In this document: one piece after another, positions 13,041 through 23,578 of the stretch
How the letters are laid out: each line of letters opens with the position of its first letter
Position numbering within the stretch: the first letter of the stretch is position 1
Assembly: GCA_023101885.1 (NCBI GenBank)
Contig: JALPQD010000518.1
Span: 617,241 to 681,240 of the forward strand
Reading direction: 5' to 3'
From: Typhlomys cinereus
Lineage: Eukaryota; Chordata; Mammalia; Rodentia; Platacanthomyidae
DNA length: 64,000 nucleotides
The notes under the pieces: generated by a model
What the model saw: only the letters and a program-made list of their open reading frames with translations
The model's database searches: none
Told to the model about the DNA's origin: nothing
Translations under genes and position numbers: made by a program

Positions 13041-14427
13041 AGCATCAGAGGAAGGACTTAAAAACATAAAAGATCACAAATAAGGTAGAATGGAGAATAA
13101 TGAAGTAAACGTTTAAGAGGGAAGATGAGTAAATAGGTATAGAAGAGCTGAGAGAATAACAAATAGTACTAAGTTTATGTGATATAACCAGCCATAAACC
13201 TTCTATATTAGAAGTACATAAAAATATTTCTTCAGAGAGATTTGAACAGAAATATAACCTACACAGGGGAATGTAGAAAGAGGAGTTGTGGTAAAACAGA
13301 AATGCCCTACAGTGCTCCCATATGAAGTTACAGTCATTTAAACATAATTCAAAGTTCCAGGCACATGATACCTCCTCCCTAATAAGTTACAAGTAAGAGA
13401 GGCCCTAAGGCCCTTAGAATATTATATGCTTTTGCTATTGCTTTTGATTGCCCTCGAGAAACACACAGTAAGACAGTTCAATTAAAGACAAAGCTCAGTG
13501 GGCTACACATGCAATGACATGAAGAAGGACTGGTAGAGAAGAAAAAGGGTTGTAATTGGAAACAGAGAATGGATGGAATTCAGCCACTGTAATACCACCT
13601 CTACTCAAGAAAATTAGCCATTAAATTCCATGCTGAATAATTGTACTCCTCATGTGAAAATTAAGAAGCACTTTCTATATTGGGATCCATTGTGGGTTAA
13701 TATATCAAAATTTTTCTAATGATAGGAAAAATAATTTTAATGTGAGATGTCTACTTGAATTTATGTTTATATAGTGATGGAAAGAAAATGGCAACAGACT
13801 CTAGAGATCAACGCTAATATTGCATGCACAACTTAAAGAACCAGTCCCTATGTGTCAAAATGATATACTGTGTTTATAAGTCAAGTAAGCACTTGACATG
13901 TGCTTACTGAGTAAAGATCATGATTAATTTCATGTGATATTTTTGCTTCAAGAATACATTTTTAAAATCAATTAATTCTGTGGGTAAAGGTGCTTATTAA
14001 TAATGCTTACAAGCCAAGTATTATTTGAACTTTTAAGTGATTCATACGCCAGAAAGACAATTTTGTAAGAAAAATTTCTGCTTTTAAAAGTCTCAAAATA
14101 ATATAATCTATAATACTCTGATGAATTTGTGGAAATATAAATACACAATACTATGGCCTAATCAATGACTTGGACAACAACAATGAACATAGAGTACTTG
14201 CTATTGCTCTGAAGAGTGATCTATGATTATAATTAATTGCTTTTGAAATTTTGATCAAAATTAGTCTGTACAATTTTCTGGCATTGATTTTGTGAGTCAA
14301 ATCTAACTCTACATTTACATAAATTGAGTCTACATTTTTGTGAAAATGGGGTGCAGAAGTAATATCTGAGTTGTCACTGAGTGATGGATATTCTAATCTC
14401 ACAATTTTAGTAATGAAAAAGGCTTAC
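13041..14427. other. KHDRBS2 intron immediately downstream of the 14428-14486 exon
   Basis: AT-rich, with no repeat recognised. The first bases on the minus strand (14427-14421) are the donor GTAAGCC. I looked for the last KHDRBS2 coding exon (reading Pro-Glu-Glu-Trp near its start) and did not see it. Confidence 0.5.
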
Positions 14428-14486
14428 CATAGCTGTCATACGCATCCTCACTTACTCCGTGACCATAGTCATAGTATGCAGGCACA
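14428..14486 (-). CDS. KHDRBS2: KHDRBS2 internal coding exon (Tyr-rich C-terminal region), downstream exon of the pair
   Basis: On the minus strand this 59 nt exon follows an acceptor ending TTGTTGCAG and is followed by the donor GTAAGCC. Its first base T completes the AG left by the exon at 60945-61027, giving Ser. The next 19 codons read VPAYYDYGHGVSEDAYDSY, and one G is left over (phase 1). This is the YYDYGHG...DAYDSY stretch of the SLM/STAR proteins KHDRBS2 and KHDRBS3; VSEDAYDSY fits KHDRBS2 best. KHDRBS2 is a nuclear KH-domain RNA-binding protein that regulates alternative splicing, mainly in neurons; this region is a tyrosine-kinase target tail beyond the KH domain. The exon is far too short for an ORF search and was found by splice sites and reading phase. 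As I recall the mouse and human proteins, the third residue is Glu, so Ala here may be lineage-specific. The final exon should begin with two bases completing an Ala codon; I did not find it in 1-14427. Confidence 0.93.
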
Positions 14487-15102
14487 CTGCAACAAATTTA
14501 GACAGCAATCAATGTTAAAATCAATTATAGTAATCAGGAGAATCAATCCTAAAATGCACATGGAATTTAAAGTCATAATGTGTGATGAGATGCTATCCCA
14601 AGAACCTCCAGATATATAGCATGACTCTAAATAAATACACATAAAAAACACAGGTCACTGAATAAAAGTGTTATATTATTCGTATTTTTTATCCGTACCC
14701 TGAAATTTGATGAATAAATATCTCTTAAAACATATGTAATATTTCAAAAGTCATAAAGAGACATGTAAAAGGTTATTTTCAAGAAACATATAATCTAAAT
14801 TAACATTTTAGATCACACGTGGCTTTTAATGGTGTTATTTTAAAAACATGCACCTTCACTTGTGAATACTGAGACTATTTAGAGGCTATCTTTTTCCACT
14901 GCCTTTCTTTATGGAGATATGCCCATCTGTTTAAGCTACTGATTTTTGCTCAATATTTGTATATTTTGATAAATATAAAGTAGTATTTACCCTGCTTCAA
15001 ATTCAAAGAGTTCTTATCCTCTTCTCTAACAATTAATTGTCCTTGCTGACCCGCGTTGCATTTCCTCTTTTAGTCTCATTTCTCTTACATCCAAATGAAT
15101 TT
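14487..15102. other. Intron next to the acceptor, nothing else recognised
   Basis: On the minus strand the last ~40 nt before the exon are T-rich (complement of 14490-14530) and end in GCAG. The rest is AT-rich unique sequence. Confidence 0.5.
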
Positions 15103-15118
15103 TGTACTTTCTATTCTT

Positions 15119-15365
15119 TTTTTTATTTTTTTTCATTATTTATTCAGTTGTGTGCATGTGTGTGTGTGTGTGTGTGTGTAGAACCACCATGGACTGCCTC
15201 CACCTCCCTCTTGTTTACTCTGCCCAGGGATTCATAGGCTCTGCCCTACTAGGACCAGAAACGCTGGCCGCCCCCGCTTCTGCCCAGCTTGGAGTGTAGG
15301 ATCCCAACTCAGGACCTTCCTCCTGCAAGGCAGAGGCTTAACCCCTGAGCCACCTCTCCAGCCCC
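15119..15365 (-). mobile_element. B2-like tRNA-headed SINE, copy 1
   Basis: Reverse complement starts 'ggggctggagaggtggctca', a B2-type tRNA-like head with an A box (TGGCTCAGGGGTTAAG) and B-box-like 'gagttgggatcc'. A GC-rich body follows, then a (CA)n stretch, then an AATAAAT-type A-rich tail. It is flanked by a perfect 16 bp target-site duplication, TGTACTTTCTATTCTT, at 15103-15118 and 15366-15381. Compared with copies 2 and 3 it lacks about 19 bp between two GTGGTT repeats in the body, which looks like slippage between direct repeats. Confidence 0.93.
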
Positions 15366-15381
15366 TGTACTTTCTATTCTT

Positions 15382-15797
15382 GAAAAAGCCTCTCCCTACA
15401 ATATTCCTTGTAATGATTAGTCCTTCCTTTGTAGGTTTTCACATTTAAATCTCTTGAAAAGAGGCAAGTCTTCTCATTTTTTACAGTGACATTTCCCTCA
15501 GATATCTGAAGACAGTCACTTGGGCTTCTAACCGCACACTTCTTTTAAAAGTACCCTTACCTGTCTTGACATAGTCAATCATGCTGTCAAGACTTGGTTC
15601 TTATCTTAGTTTAAACCATTCATGATCATTGATTGTTTCTTGCTTTTTCAGAAGTTGGTTAATTGTGAGATCTGTCTTTTAACACCTTCAATAACTTCTC
15701 TGCTGAATTCAAAATACATCTCTAGCCTAGCATCTCATTTCTATTTTTGTCCATCTCCACTTGGATGCCAAATAGGACATTATCAAATGGGGGGTAG
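15382..15797. other. Intronic sequence, nothing recognised
   Basis: No exon or repeat identified between the SINE and the GA repeat. Confidence 0.5.
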
Positions 15798-15821
15798 GAA
15801 GAGAGAAAGAGAGGGAGAAGA

Positions 15822-15887
<66 letters not shown>

Positions 15888-15893
15888 GAGAAG
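15798..15893 (+). repeat. (GA)n microsatellite
   Basis: Long GA dinucleotide run with a few GACA and GAAG interruptions. Reading frames through it (Arg-Glu or Leu-Ser repeats) are artefacts. Confidence 0.95.
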
Positions 15894-16869
15894 AGGCTTT
15901 GCCTCCAATTCAGATCTCTTCTTTCTGCATCCTCATTACCAATAAAAAACATGTTCATTTGTGATGCTTCTGCTCCAAACCAAGCATTTCTGTTTTTTTT
16001 TCTTTCACATGTAATATTCTATCAAAACAAAAAAATTCTTTTACTTTTACTTGCAAAATACATTCAGAACCTGAATATGTCTGGACATTTCCATAGCTAG
16101 AACTGTCTGTGAAATTGTACCATTTCTCACTTAAATGGATTCAATATGCCACAAACTGGTTTCTGTGCCCTGCTTTCTATTTCTATTTTCTGCACAGAAA
16201 AATAACTCTTTCAGATCTAAGTCATCTGTGTTTTCTATTCAAAATCTGGGTACATTTTCCCATTACTTCAGAAAAAAATGACAAAACTTCTTGTTTCATG
16301 TACAACTTTTGCTTTTTTGCTTTCCCATTCTACTTTATCCACTGCTCATTCAACTCAAGTACACTGGGCTCTGCTTCCAGGATGTTTTCTCTACATGGTA
16401 CACATATTCTTGTCTTGGGCTCCTTTCATTTGCTGCTATCAATACCTGGAAAGTGCTTTCTTCAAAAGTTCAGTAGCCCTCTTATTCTTTTTGAGTTTAT
16501 TCAAATTTCCTTTGAAAGAGGTTTTTTGATTGATTTTAAAATATTACTCCTTGATATCTGGTTTTCTTGTTTCTCTTTGTCTTCATTTATCATACTATAG
16601 ATATATAAACACACAAATACACATTGGTTCATTTATTTAGCAGCTGATTTCCACATCTAGAATGTATATATCTTGAATTACAAGTTTAGTTTCTCTCCTA
16701 TTTACTTGCTATCACTATCTAAGACTGATTTTTCTAGAGCAATGTGTGACAAATGATGGCTTTTCAATAGTTAGGAAGTAAGTCAATTATCTCAAGAAAT
16801 GTAGTCCACATTTAAATGAGTAGCTCCCTGTAATATTGTTTTAAAATACTATATAAAATTCATCATTTT
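15894..16869. other. T-rich intronic sequence with a chance 163-codon frame
   Basis: The plus-strand frame 16109-16600 is open for 163 codons but rich in Phe, Leu, Ser and Cys, as expected of T-rich noncoding DNA. It shows no family I know. Confidence 0.5.
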
Positions 16870-17272
16870 CATGAAAGATTCATGTATCTTTTTCTTTTGA
16901 GGTAGGCATTGAGAGCTATAAATTTACCTCTTAGGACAGCTTTCACTGTGTCCCAGAAATTTTGATATGTTGTATTTTCATTATTGCTCACTTCTAGGAA
17001 ATCTTGAATTTCCTTTTTGATTTCTTTCTGAACCCATTTCTCATTCAGCATCATGGAGTTTAATTTCCAAACATTGTGTATTTTCTGCTATTTATTGTGT
17101 CATGGATGTCAAGTTTTAGACCATGGTGGTCTGATAGGGTACAGGCTAGAATTTCAACTTTCCTGTATATGTGGAGATTCATTTTGTGTCCCAATATGTG
17201 GCCTGTTTTGGAGAAAGTTCCATGGACTGCTAAGAAGAATATGTATTCCTTGGTGCTTGGATGTCAAGTCAA
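16870..17272 (-). mobile_element. Internal L1 ORF2 fragment (end of endonuclease domain and following linker)
   Basis: On the minus strand this matches ORF2 at about 44740-45110 of the L1 at 42721, including the segments 'aagcaccaaggaatac', 'actaagac..tgtgacagtg' and 'gcctacctcaaaagaaaaag'. It has neither the ORF2 C terminus nor a 3' UTR or A tail, so it is not a normal 5'-truncated insertion but a fragment left by deletion or recombination. Confidence 0.8.
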
Positions 17273-17444
17273 TAGAGTTATAAAATCTATATTTAAAAAT
17301 ATACACTACACAACAAAGATACATTTTCTCCCTCAAATCTTCCTTGGCTTAAGTTAGTTGTCATTCATTGTATTTCCTTTGGATATTATTAACTGCTTAC
17401 TTCAAGATCACTATTTCTTTTTATTCACAACGTTAAACTATTAC

Positions 17445-17515
17445 AGATTAAACCTAAACTCTTACATGAAATAGACAAGTACTCTATCACTAAACTACAT
17501 TCTAACTCTGAATTC
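17445..17515 (-). repeat. Worn ID-like SINE fragment
   Basis: The plus strand reads 'gattaaacctaaactcttaca...aagtactctatcactaaactacat', the reverse complement pattern of an ID element (equivalent of 'gatcgaacccagggccttg...aagcactctaccactgagctacat'). Strongly diverged. Confidence 0.5.
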
Positions 17516-19624
17516 CATTTAAGGATAGCAAGGTATGGAAAGGAAATATCTTAATATCAAATTCCACAAGATCAATCAGTGTGAGCTAGATGCCAAAGAA
17601 TAAGATTTAGAATAAATACAGAACGGCATAAAATGGTATGCTTTCTGAATGTGACTGACATTTTTCCTGAAGTATAGTAAGTACATAGAATTTTATTGAG
17701 GACTCAGAATGAGAAAAGTCTGTATATTAGAAATATTCTCTCTATATAATGAGAAGCAGAAAGAAATTTGACCATGTTTATGTTCTAATTTTAGTGCAAA
17801 GAAGCTGAATAAAAGATCATTTAGTCCTTAATAATTAGAACAATTTCATACAAACTAGGAAAATGTTGGGTAATATATGTATTCCTTATCCTTCATGAGA
17901 CTATAAATATTACAGGGAAGTTTATATCTTCATTGACACATATTTCCTAATGAGAATGACAGAATCAAATTCAGCTTCCTCTTACAGAGAACAAATTCCT
18001 ACATTAATTATTTGAGGTTCAAGACTTTGTAGAAAGAAGAAAACAGTTTGAAAAGCATATTTGAAAGTAGAAACTGTGGGTATTGATAATGTTTTTTTTC
18101 TTTGAGTAAATCTTTGACTGCATGCTCTAGAATGTACTAGGCGAAGACCAGTGCTCCTAAATTCAAACTGTTAGCAATAGTATTTGGAATTATAGCTTTA
18201 GCTTGTGAAGTAAAGGAGGGGAGTAAAAGTAGTAAAAAAAGAAGAAATTTAAATTATTATTTTTCATGAATGGAGAGTATGCACCAAGAGGAAACTGTAA
18301 CTTTAAAAGTCTAAAAGGCATATTGGAATGTTCAGGACATAATGCCAATTGTAGAAAAAGTGACCCATGATAACCATGCCAGTTCCATGGGGTCCTCACA
18401 TCACTGCTTATCTAATATCACTTCTCTTTTCTTCAACAAGAAAAATTGCACATCGGCAAATTCTCTGTGTAATGACTATGCTCCCCAATATTCTTTTGAT
18501 CAACATGAGTCCTTATGGCAAAGTTAAGAGACTTGAATATTTGTAGAATAGTTACTCTGTCTCTTGCTGAATGCGGCATACTGTTTTCTTTGAATCAGAA
18601 AGATTAGAAAGATTAATGGCAGAAAACAAGTGTCATACTTTAAACAATTGCATAAATACCTAACACATTGCAAGATCTGTAACATTCCAGAGTTCATGAA
18701 TTTTTTAATTAAATATACATAAACTTTATTTTCAAGTTTTAGGGCCACAGAAAATTTAAATGAAAAATATAGTGCATATCCATTACTTTTTCTCCCACTC
18801 AAGAAGTACCTATTCCACCATCAACATTTCTTGCCTTTCATAAGATAGCATAAGTAGTGGATCTCAGAAAAGCAGGTCACAAAAGAAGTCCCAAGGCCTG
18901 TTCCCGTTTGTACCAACTGAAAAGCTTAATGTACCAACTGGCTTCAGCTTAATGATAAAATTTTTGAACAAAAACTAAAAGGATGATATCAATGTGTGTT
19001 TCTGAAACTGCATTTTCACTATCACACACTGAAACTGATCTATGAGTTTCAATTGTTAGAAATTTGTTTTTGTTAGGATGAAGGTAGACATATTGTTAAA
19101 ATAGAAAGAAGAAAATTCATGAATTTTGTGTATGACTAGAAAATCTAATTATAGAAATCTTATGGTCTCTCTCCAAACTCCATCTGTTATTTCCTTCACA
19201 AGAGACTGGTTTGGCTGAACTTCTAGTCATCCTACATGATTGTGCTCATATGCAATGATGATATTTGTCTTAGTTTATATGAAAGTATATTTATTTCCCT
19301 CAATTCTACTTCTACTGGACTTTCATCACAGTGTCTGGAAATGTCATAAAAGACTTAGGTTAGTAAAACAGATTCACATTGGCAGACATCCCTGAATGTT
19401 GGGGAAGAGAACATACCCAATATTTAGAAAAAGCACAAGGTTTTTTCTGCGTAAGTTGATGAATTGTGGGACTCTTCATTATGTCACTCTAGTCTATAAT
19501 TTTAAAATCACTAAGTTAAAAGTTTCATGAACATAAATAGGCATTCAGTAAACATATTTGCTGAATGGATGAAATAGTGATTGAACTATTGTAAGGACTC
19601 AGAACACATATAAACAAATATTTT
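17516..19624. other. Intronic sequence, nothing recognised
   Basis: AT-rich; no exon, pseudogene or repeat identified by eye. Confidence 0.5.
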
Positions 19625-19828
19625 GGAGGATGGGAGGGAGGAAGGAGGAAGCACCAAGAGAGGAGGAGGGAAGAAAAAGGGGTGAGAGAGAAGGGGGAGA
19701 AAGAGAAGGGAGGGAGAATGGAATGGGGGACAACAAGGAAGAAAGGAAGGGAGAGGGAGAAGAAGAGGGTTACCTATTGAGCTTGTATAGCTAGGCAAAA
19801 AAATGTCATAATAAAAAAAGAAAAAAAG
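19625..19828 (+). mobile_element. Severely 5'-truncated L1 (3'-UTR end only)
   Basis: Contains only the purine G-rich 3' tract, the conserved 'ttacctattgagcttgtatagct' end and an A-rich tail, as at 9000-9120. The minus-strand 124-codon frame at 19586-19960 (Pro/Ser/Phe-rich) is its antisense reading. Confidence 0.8.
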
Positions 19829-20874
19829 GAAGTGAAGGAAGAGATAATTGTATTTCAATATCAGAATTTTAAAACATTTACTAGAAGAAACATGTTGTAG
19901 AAGAGAGATCTGCTTATATTGACAGCAATTGTAACAATAAAACAAATAAAACCCAAACACTTATTTTTATCCATTGTAAATGAATCTCAAATTAAAATTA
20001 AAATCACAGATTAATCTAGTAATATCACATATTCATTTATGCTTTCAGATAATTGCTAATGTCTAAAGTATTTAAGTATAAATGACAAAATGTTATGAAG
20101 AATTTTACTTATGATGGGAGATTATAAAAGTCAATACAAATAATATGAATATTCAGATTCTGTATGAGTGCCAATTCCAAAAAAATTAAATTCACTGTAA
20201 CCACCAGAGTAATTAAACTGCAAATCACCAGCAATGTCATAATTTTTCCTGACATCTCTATAACAGTATGTTGAGAAACCTTTTATTTGTATTTTATAAT
20301 GAGATACAATAATAGTGAAATGAAAATTAAGAAATAAGTTGTATTTATATAGAATCCACTGATCTTCCTTAATTCATTACAATAAAATGAAACAACAAAT
20401 CAAATTAAACATGTTTTGATACAGCAGTTTTCTGAAATGATGAAAATATGAACCTAATATGCAGCTAATATCATTTAAAATTTGTTTGTATTTTATATAT
20501 TTATGTACATGGCATGAGTTTTTCTATTTTATTTCAGGTTTCCTACTCACTCATGTCTTCTAAAGTGCCTTTACTATTTCATTAGTCACAACTCTGCTAA
20601 GTGATAACACAATGATAGCAAACCAAAAACATAACAGTATATACTCAGAGATATTTTGTCTGTTTTGTAAAATACCAAATAGTCAAATGGAAAGTATTGA
20701 AAATTACCTCAAGAAAGTTCAAGTTCAGCAGAAATCAATTAAACAAGTTTCAATCATTATTAATTCAACATTTTTTCTTATTCATTAAATATTAAACTCT
20801 CTCCAGTTAGGAATTACCCAGGTAAAAATGAACCTTAGAGGTTCCTGTCATCACAAGACAAAACTCAGGCAAGA
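19829..20874. other. Intronic sequence, nothing recognised
   Basis: AT-rich sequence without identifiable features. Confidence 0.5.
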
Positions 20875-21301
20875 GAGAGGGTATTACCAATCAGGATGCA
20901 GCCAAGGGTGGTGCAGGAATAACAAAACTGAAAACAACAAACCAAAATTCAGAACACCAAAGACCCTACAGTAATCACCCGGAACCAGATTAGCCAAATC
21001 TCTCCTCATCCTAAAGCTCAGGGAAACTTGCGGAAGAGGGGACAGCGAGATTGTAAGAGTCTAAAGATGAGGAAGACCAACGTTATGCAAGATACTCCAC
21101 ACAAGTTAGGGCCAGAGTAGCTATAATCGAACTTTGCATGACCTGCACAATGACTGATGTGTCGACAACCCCCCAGGGTCTAGCATGGATCACAGGCAAT
21201 GGAATAATCCAAAACCCTTTCCTGGGCTCCCCACCAGAATGGGAACACCATCATGACTGTTCATACCTTGCCTCTAAGGACCCCACTGCCTTGATCCATG
21301 C
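20875..21301. mobile_element. L1 3'-UTR fragment with its downstream part inverted
   Basis: 20875-21196 is L1 3' UTR in plus orientation ('ggatgcagccaagggtggtgc' through 'tctagcatggatcacagg'). About 21211-21301 is the next part of the same 3' UTR in minus orientation (its reverse complement reads 'gcatggatca...ccttagaggcaag...ggggagccc'). Both halves share 'gcatggatca'. There is no A tail at either end. In a twin-primed copy the 5' part is inverted next to a 3' part ending in A; this order is the opposite, so it is a later rearrangement or two events. Confidence 0.75.
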
Positions 21302-22107
21302 TTTCCTTATTGTTAAATGTTATTAAAAATAGCATCTTCAGTAAAGAGAAAACTATATTTGCTAATGGCATGTCTTTATGATTAAAATTTCCTACTTGCT
21401 TCTTTAACAATCTTTTGTCTTGAGAATCCTAAATTTTGTAGTATTCTTAAACTAAAAATTAAATAATTTGTTTGAGTTTCTTCTCCACTTGCCCTTACCA
21501 AAAGAATAAGTGTGTGTATCCATATGCCTCTCCCTCTTGTATGTGTGTTATTTCTCTTATATGCCACACACGAAATCCCACTATTCAAAGCTTTACATAC
21601 TATGTTATTTAGTTGTTTTAATTTGTTAGTACCATCCACTGTACAGGAAGGGAAATCTATTTTTAGCTACATAAGTTATTTGCTAATGTGTTCTTCTGGG
21701 AAAAGGCTCTGTATGAATATTGGTGTATCTGGCTATGTGAAAAATTAAAAATTCATGATATTCTTCACACATATTTAAATGACAAAATAAATGATTTTTA
21801 TTCACATTATACTAGATAAAATGATAGACCATAATTAAATTTGGCATCATCTCAAGACAATTAAAAATCACACATCAAATTCTCTGACTTTCTTCTTCTC
21901 AGTAGCATCTTAGTTACGATCAAGAGAAAAGACTTAACTATGATCAAGAACAAGGACCTGCTCAAAACACATATACTTTTAGAACCTTGTTCCATTAAAT
22001 CTTGCTCAGATCCAAATTGGCTCTAAATGGAACACATAAATGTTGGCATTAATGTGACATCATTTTATATGTGTCATTAGTTATTTGTCGGTCTTCCTGA
22101 TCTAAAT
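21302..22107. other. Intronic sequence, nothing recognised
   Basis: AT-rich, no exon or repeat identified. Confidence 0.5.
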
Positions 22108-22185
22108 CTGATGTGGCAGTGCACATTTGTAATCCCAGCACTCAGAAAACTGAGGAAGGAGAGCTTTAAGGAGAACTCGATCTAA
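22108..22185 (+). repeat. B1-like SINE fragment
   Basis: 'gatgtggcagtgcacatttgtaatcccagcactca' followed by 'ctgaggaaggagagc' is the left part of a B1 element. The right half is missing or unrecognisable. Confidence 0.75.
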
Positions 22186-22889
22186 ACTTTTGACACTAAG
22201 TCAAAAGATTAAGCGATTTTTCTGATGATTTACAGCAATTAGAATGATTTGGATCATCATTCTATAACCAGGAGGAAATCCATGGCCTCAAAATAATAGA
22301 CAAAAAAATTCTGACCAAATGAATGAAGTCTAGGAATGAAATATGTGCCTGCTATTCTGTTAAGACCCACTGAGAAACTTTTTATGTGGGCTACTGACCA
22401 AATGAATGAAGTTTAGGAACTGAGAAGATTTAGATTCATTGTAATTCCAAATGTCTACCTTCTTGTCTCCCCTTCCTATTTGAGGAAAGAGCTTGTCAAT
22501 CTCTGATTTTTGCACCAATAAAAATGAAATTGGCTAGTTGGACAGAAGATACTACTCACCTACAGAAGAATAGGCCATGAGCCCAGAGATCTAGATATGA
22601 AGCAGTAGCGCTATATCAAGGAGCCCGAGGATTCTGTTTGAAAGCATACAGAATTTGAATCTTTTACTACTGCCTATTTTACCGAGGATCAAGAATTTGC
22701 CTTCAGTTTCTTTGAAAATTATGACATATTGAAATTATTCAATTGTTCACTCAGTAACTATGGACTATCAGTATCATTCAAGGGAATGCAAATCATAAAT
22801 GATACATTAAAATGGTATTTAGTTGTGATAAAATAGGCAGATATTGCCAGGTAAGTATGGAGAAAAGAGTACTGTTATGTTCAACTTGT
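22186..22889. other. Intronic sequence with a short local repeat
   Basis: The phrase 'ctgaccaaatgaatgaagt' occurs twice, near 22312 and 22396, with 'taggaa' after both. No gene seen. Confidence 0.45.
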
Positions 22890-23487
22890 CTTCTTTTTCT
22901 TTTTTTTTCTTTTTTTTTATTAAAAATTTAATTATACATTTTAAAATTTTTTACCAGTTCCCTCCCTCCCCCCTCCTCCCCCTCCCCTTCCCCCAGTGCC
23001 TCCCCCCCAATTCCCAGAGAGTCCTTTATTGTGTACGCCTAACTCTCCACTGGGTCCTCCTCTCCGATGACATATAAGGACCCAGTGGCATTTCCATAAG
23101 CCCTTTCTCTTGTTCCCCTTAAGCATAAGATCACTACTATGGCTGTCAATCCCTTGCCTCCAGGGGTCTCGGTGCCCTTAACAGATGCTAGACTTTATGA
23201 GGGAAACAGTGCGCTGGACATTGCGCAGGGCATGCAAAGTCCTATTATGATTGTTTTGGCCCCAACTATTGTTGAGAATCTTGCAAATCGTTGGTCCTCC
23301 CATCCTTTTGCTCTTACAATCTTACCGCCCCCTCTTCCGCAAATGTCCCTGAGCTCCAGGATGGGGAGAGATTAGGCTGTCCTAGTTCTATGTGATTGAT
23401 ATAGAGTCTCTGAAGTTCTGGATTGTGGTTTGTTGATTTTCTTTTGCAGTTTTGCTGCTCCTGCAATTCCCTTCACTCCATTCTGCT
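22890..23487 (-). mobile_element. 5'-truncated L1 (3' UTR only), minus strand
   Basis: A T-rich start at 22890-22920 is the A tail of a minus-strand L1. The C-rich tract at 22960-23010 is the antisense of the G-rich 3' tract. The rest matches the L1 3' UTR of the copy at 42721 (about 48375-48990) closely, for example around 23148-23230. The element stops near 23487. It is sense-oriented with respect to KHDRBS2. Confidence 0.88.
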
Positions 23488-23578
23488 GGTTATCCAGCGA
23501 AATTTAATAAGCAAGTAAAGTCGGCAAGAATAATGAAGACTGAGTTCAATAATTATACATGTTAAGAAGGAAGACTCA

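Noticed and set aside
1..14427. The last coding exon of KHDRBS2
   Set aside because: Searched on the minus strand for the expected Pro-Glu-Glu-Trp start and Arg/Gly/Tyr-rich end without success; probably lies beyond the window.
16109..16600. 163-codon open frame
   Set aside because: T-rich composition, Phe/Leu/Ser-heavy, overlaps other random frames, no domain or splice context; most likely chance.
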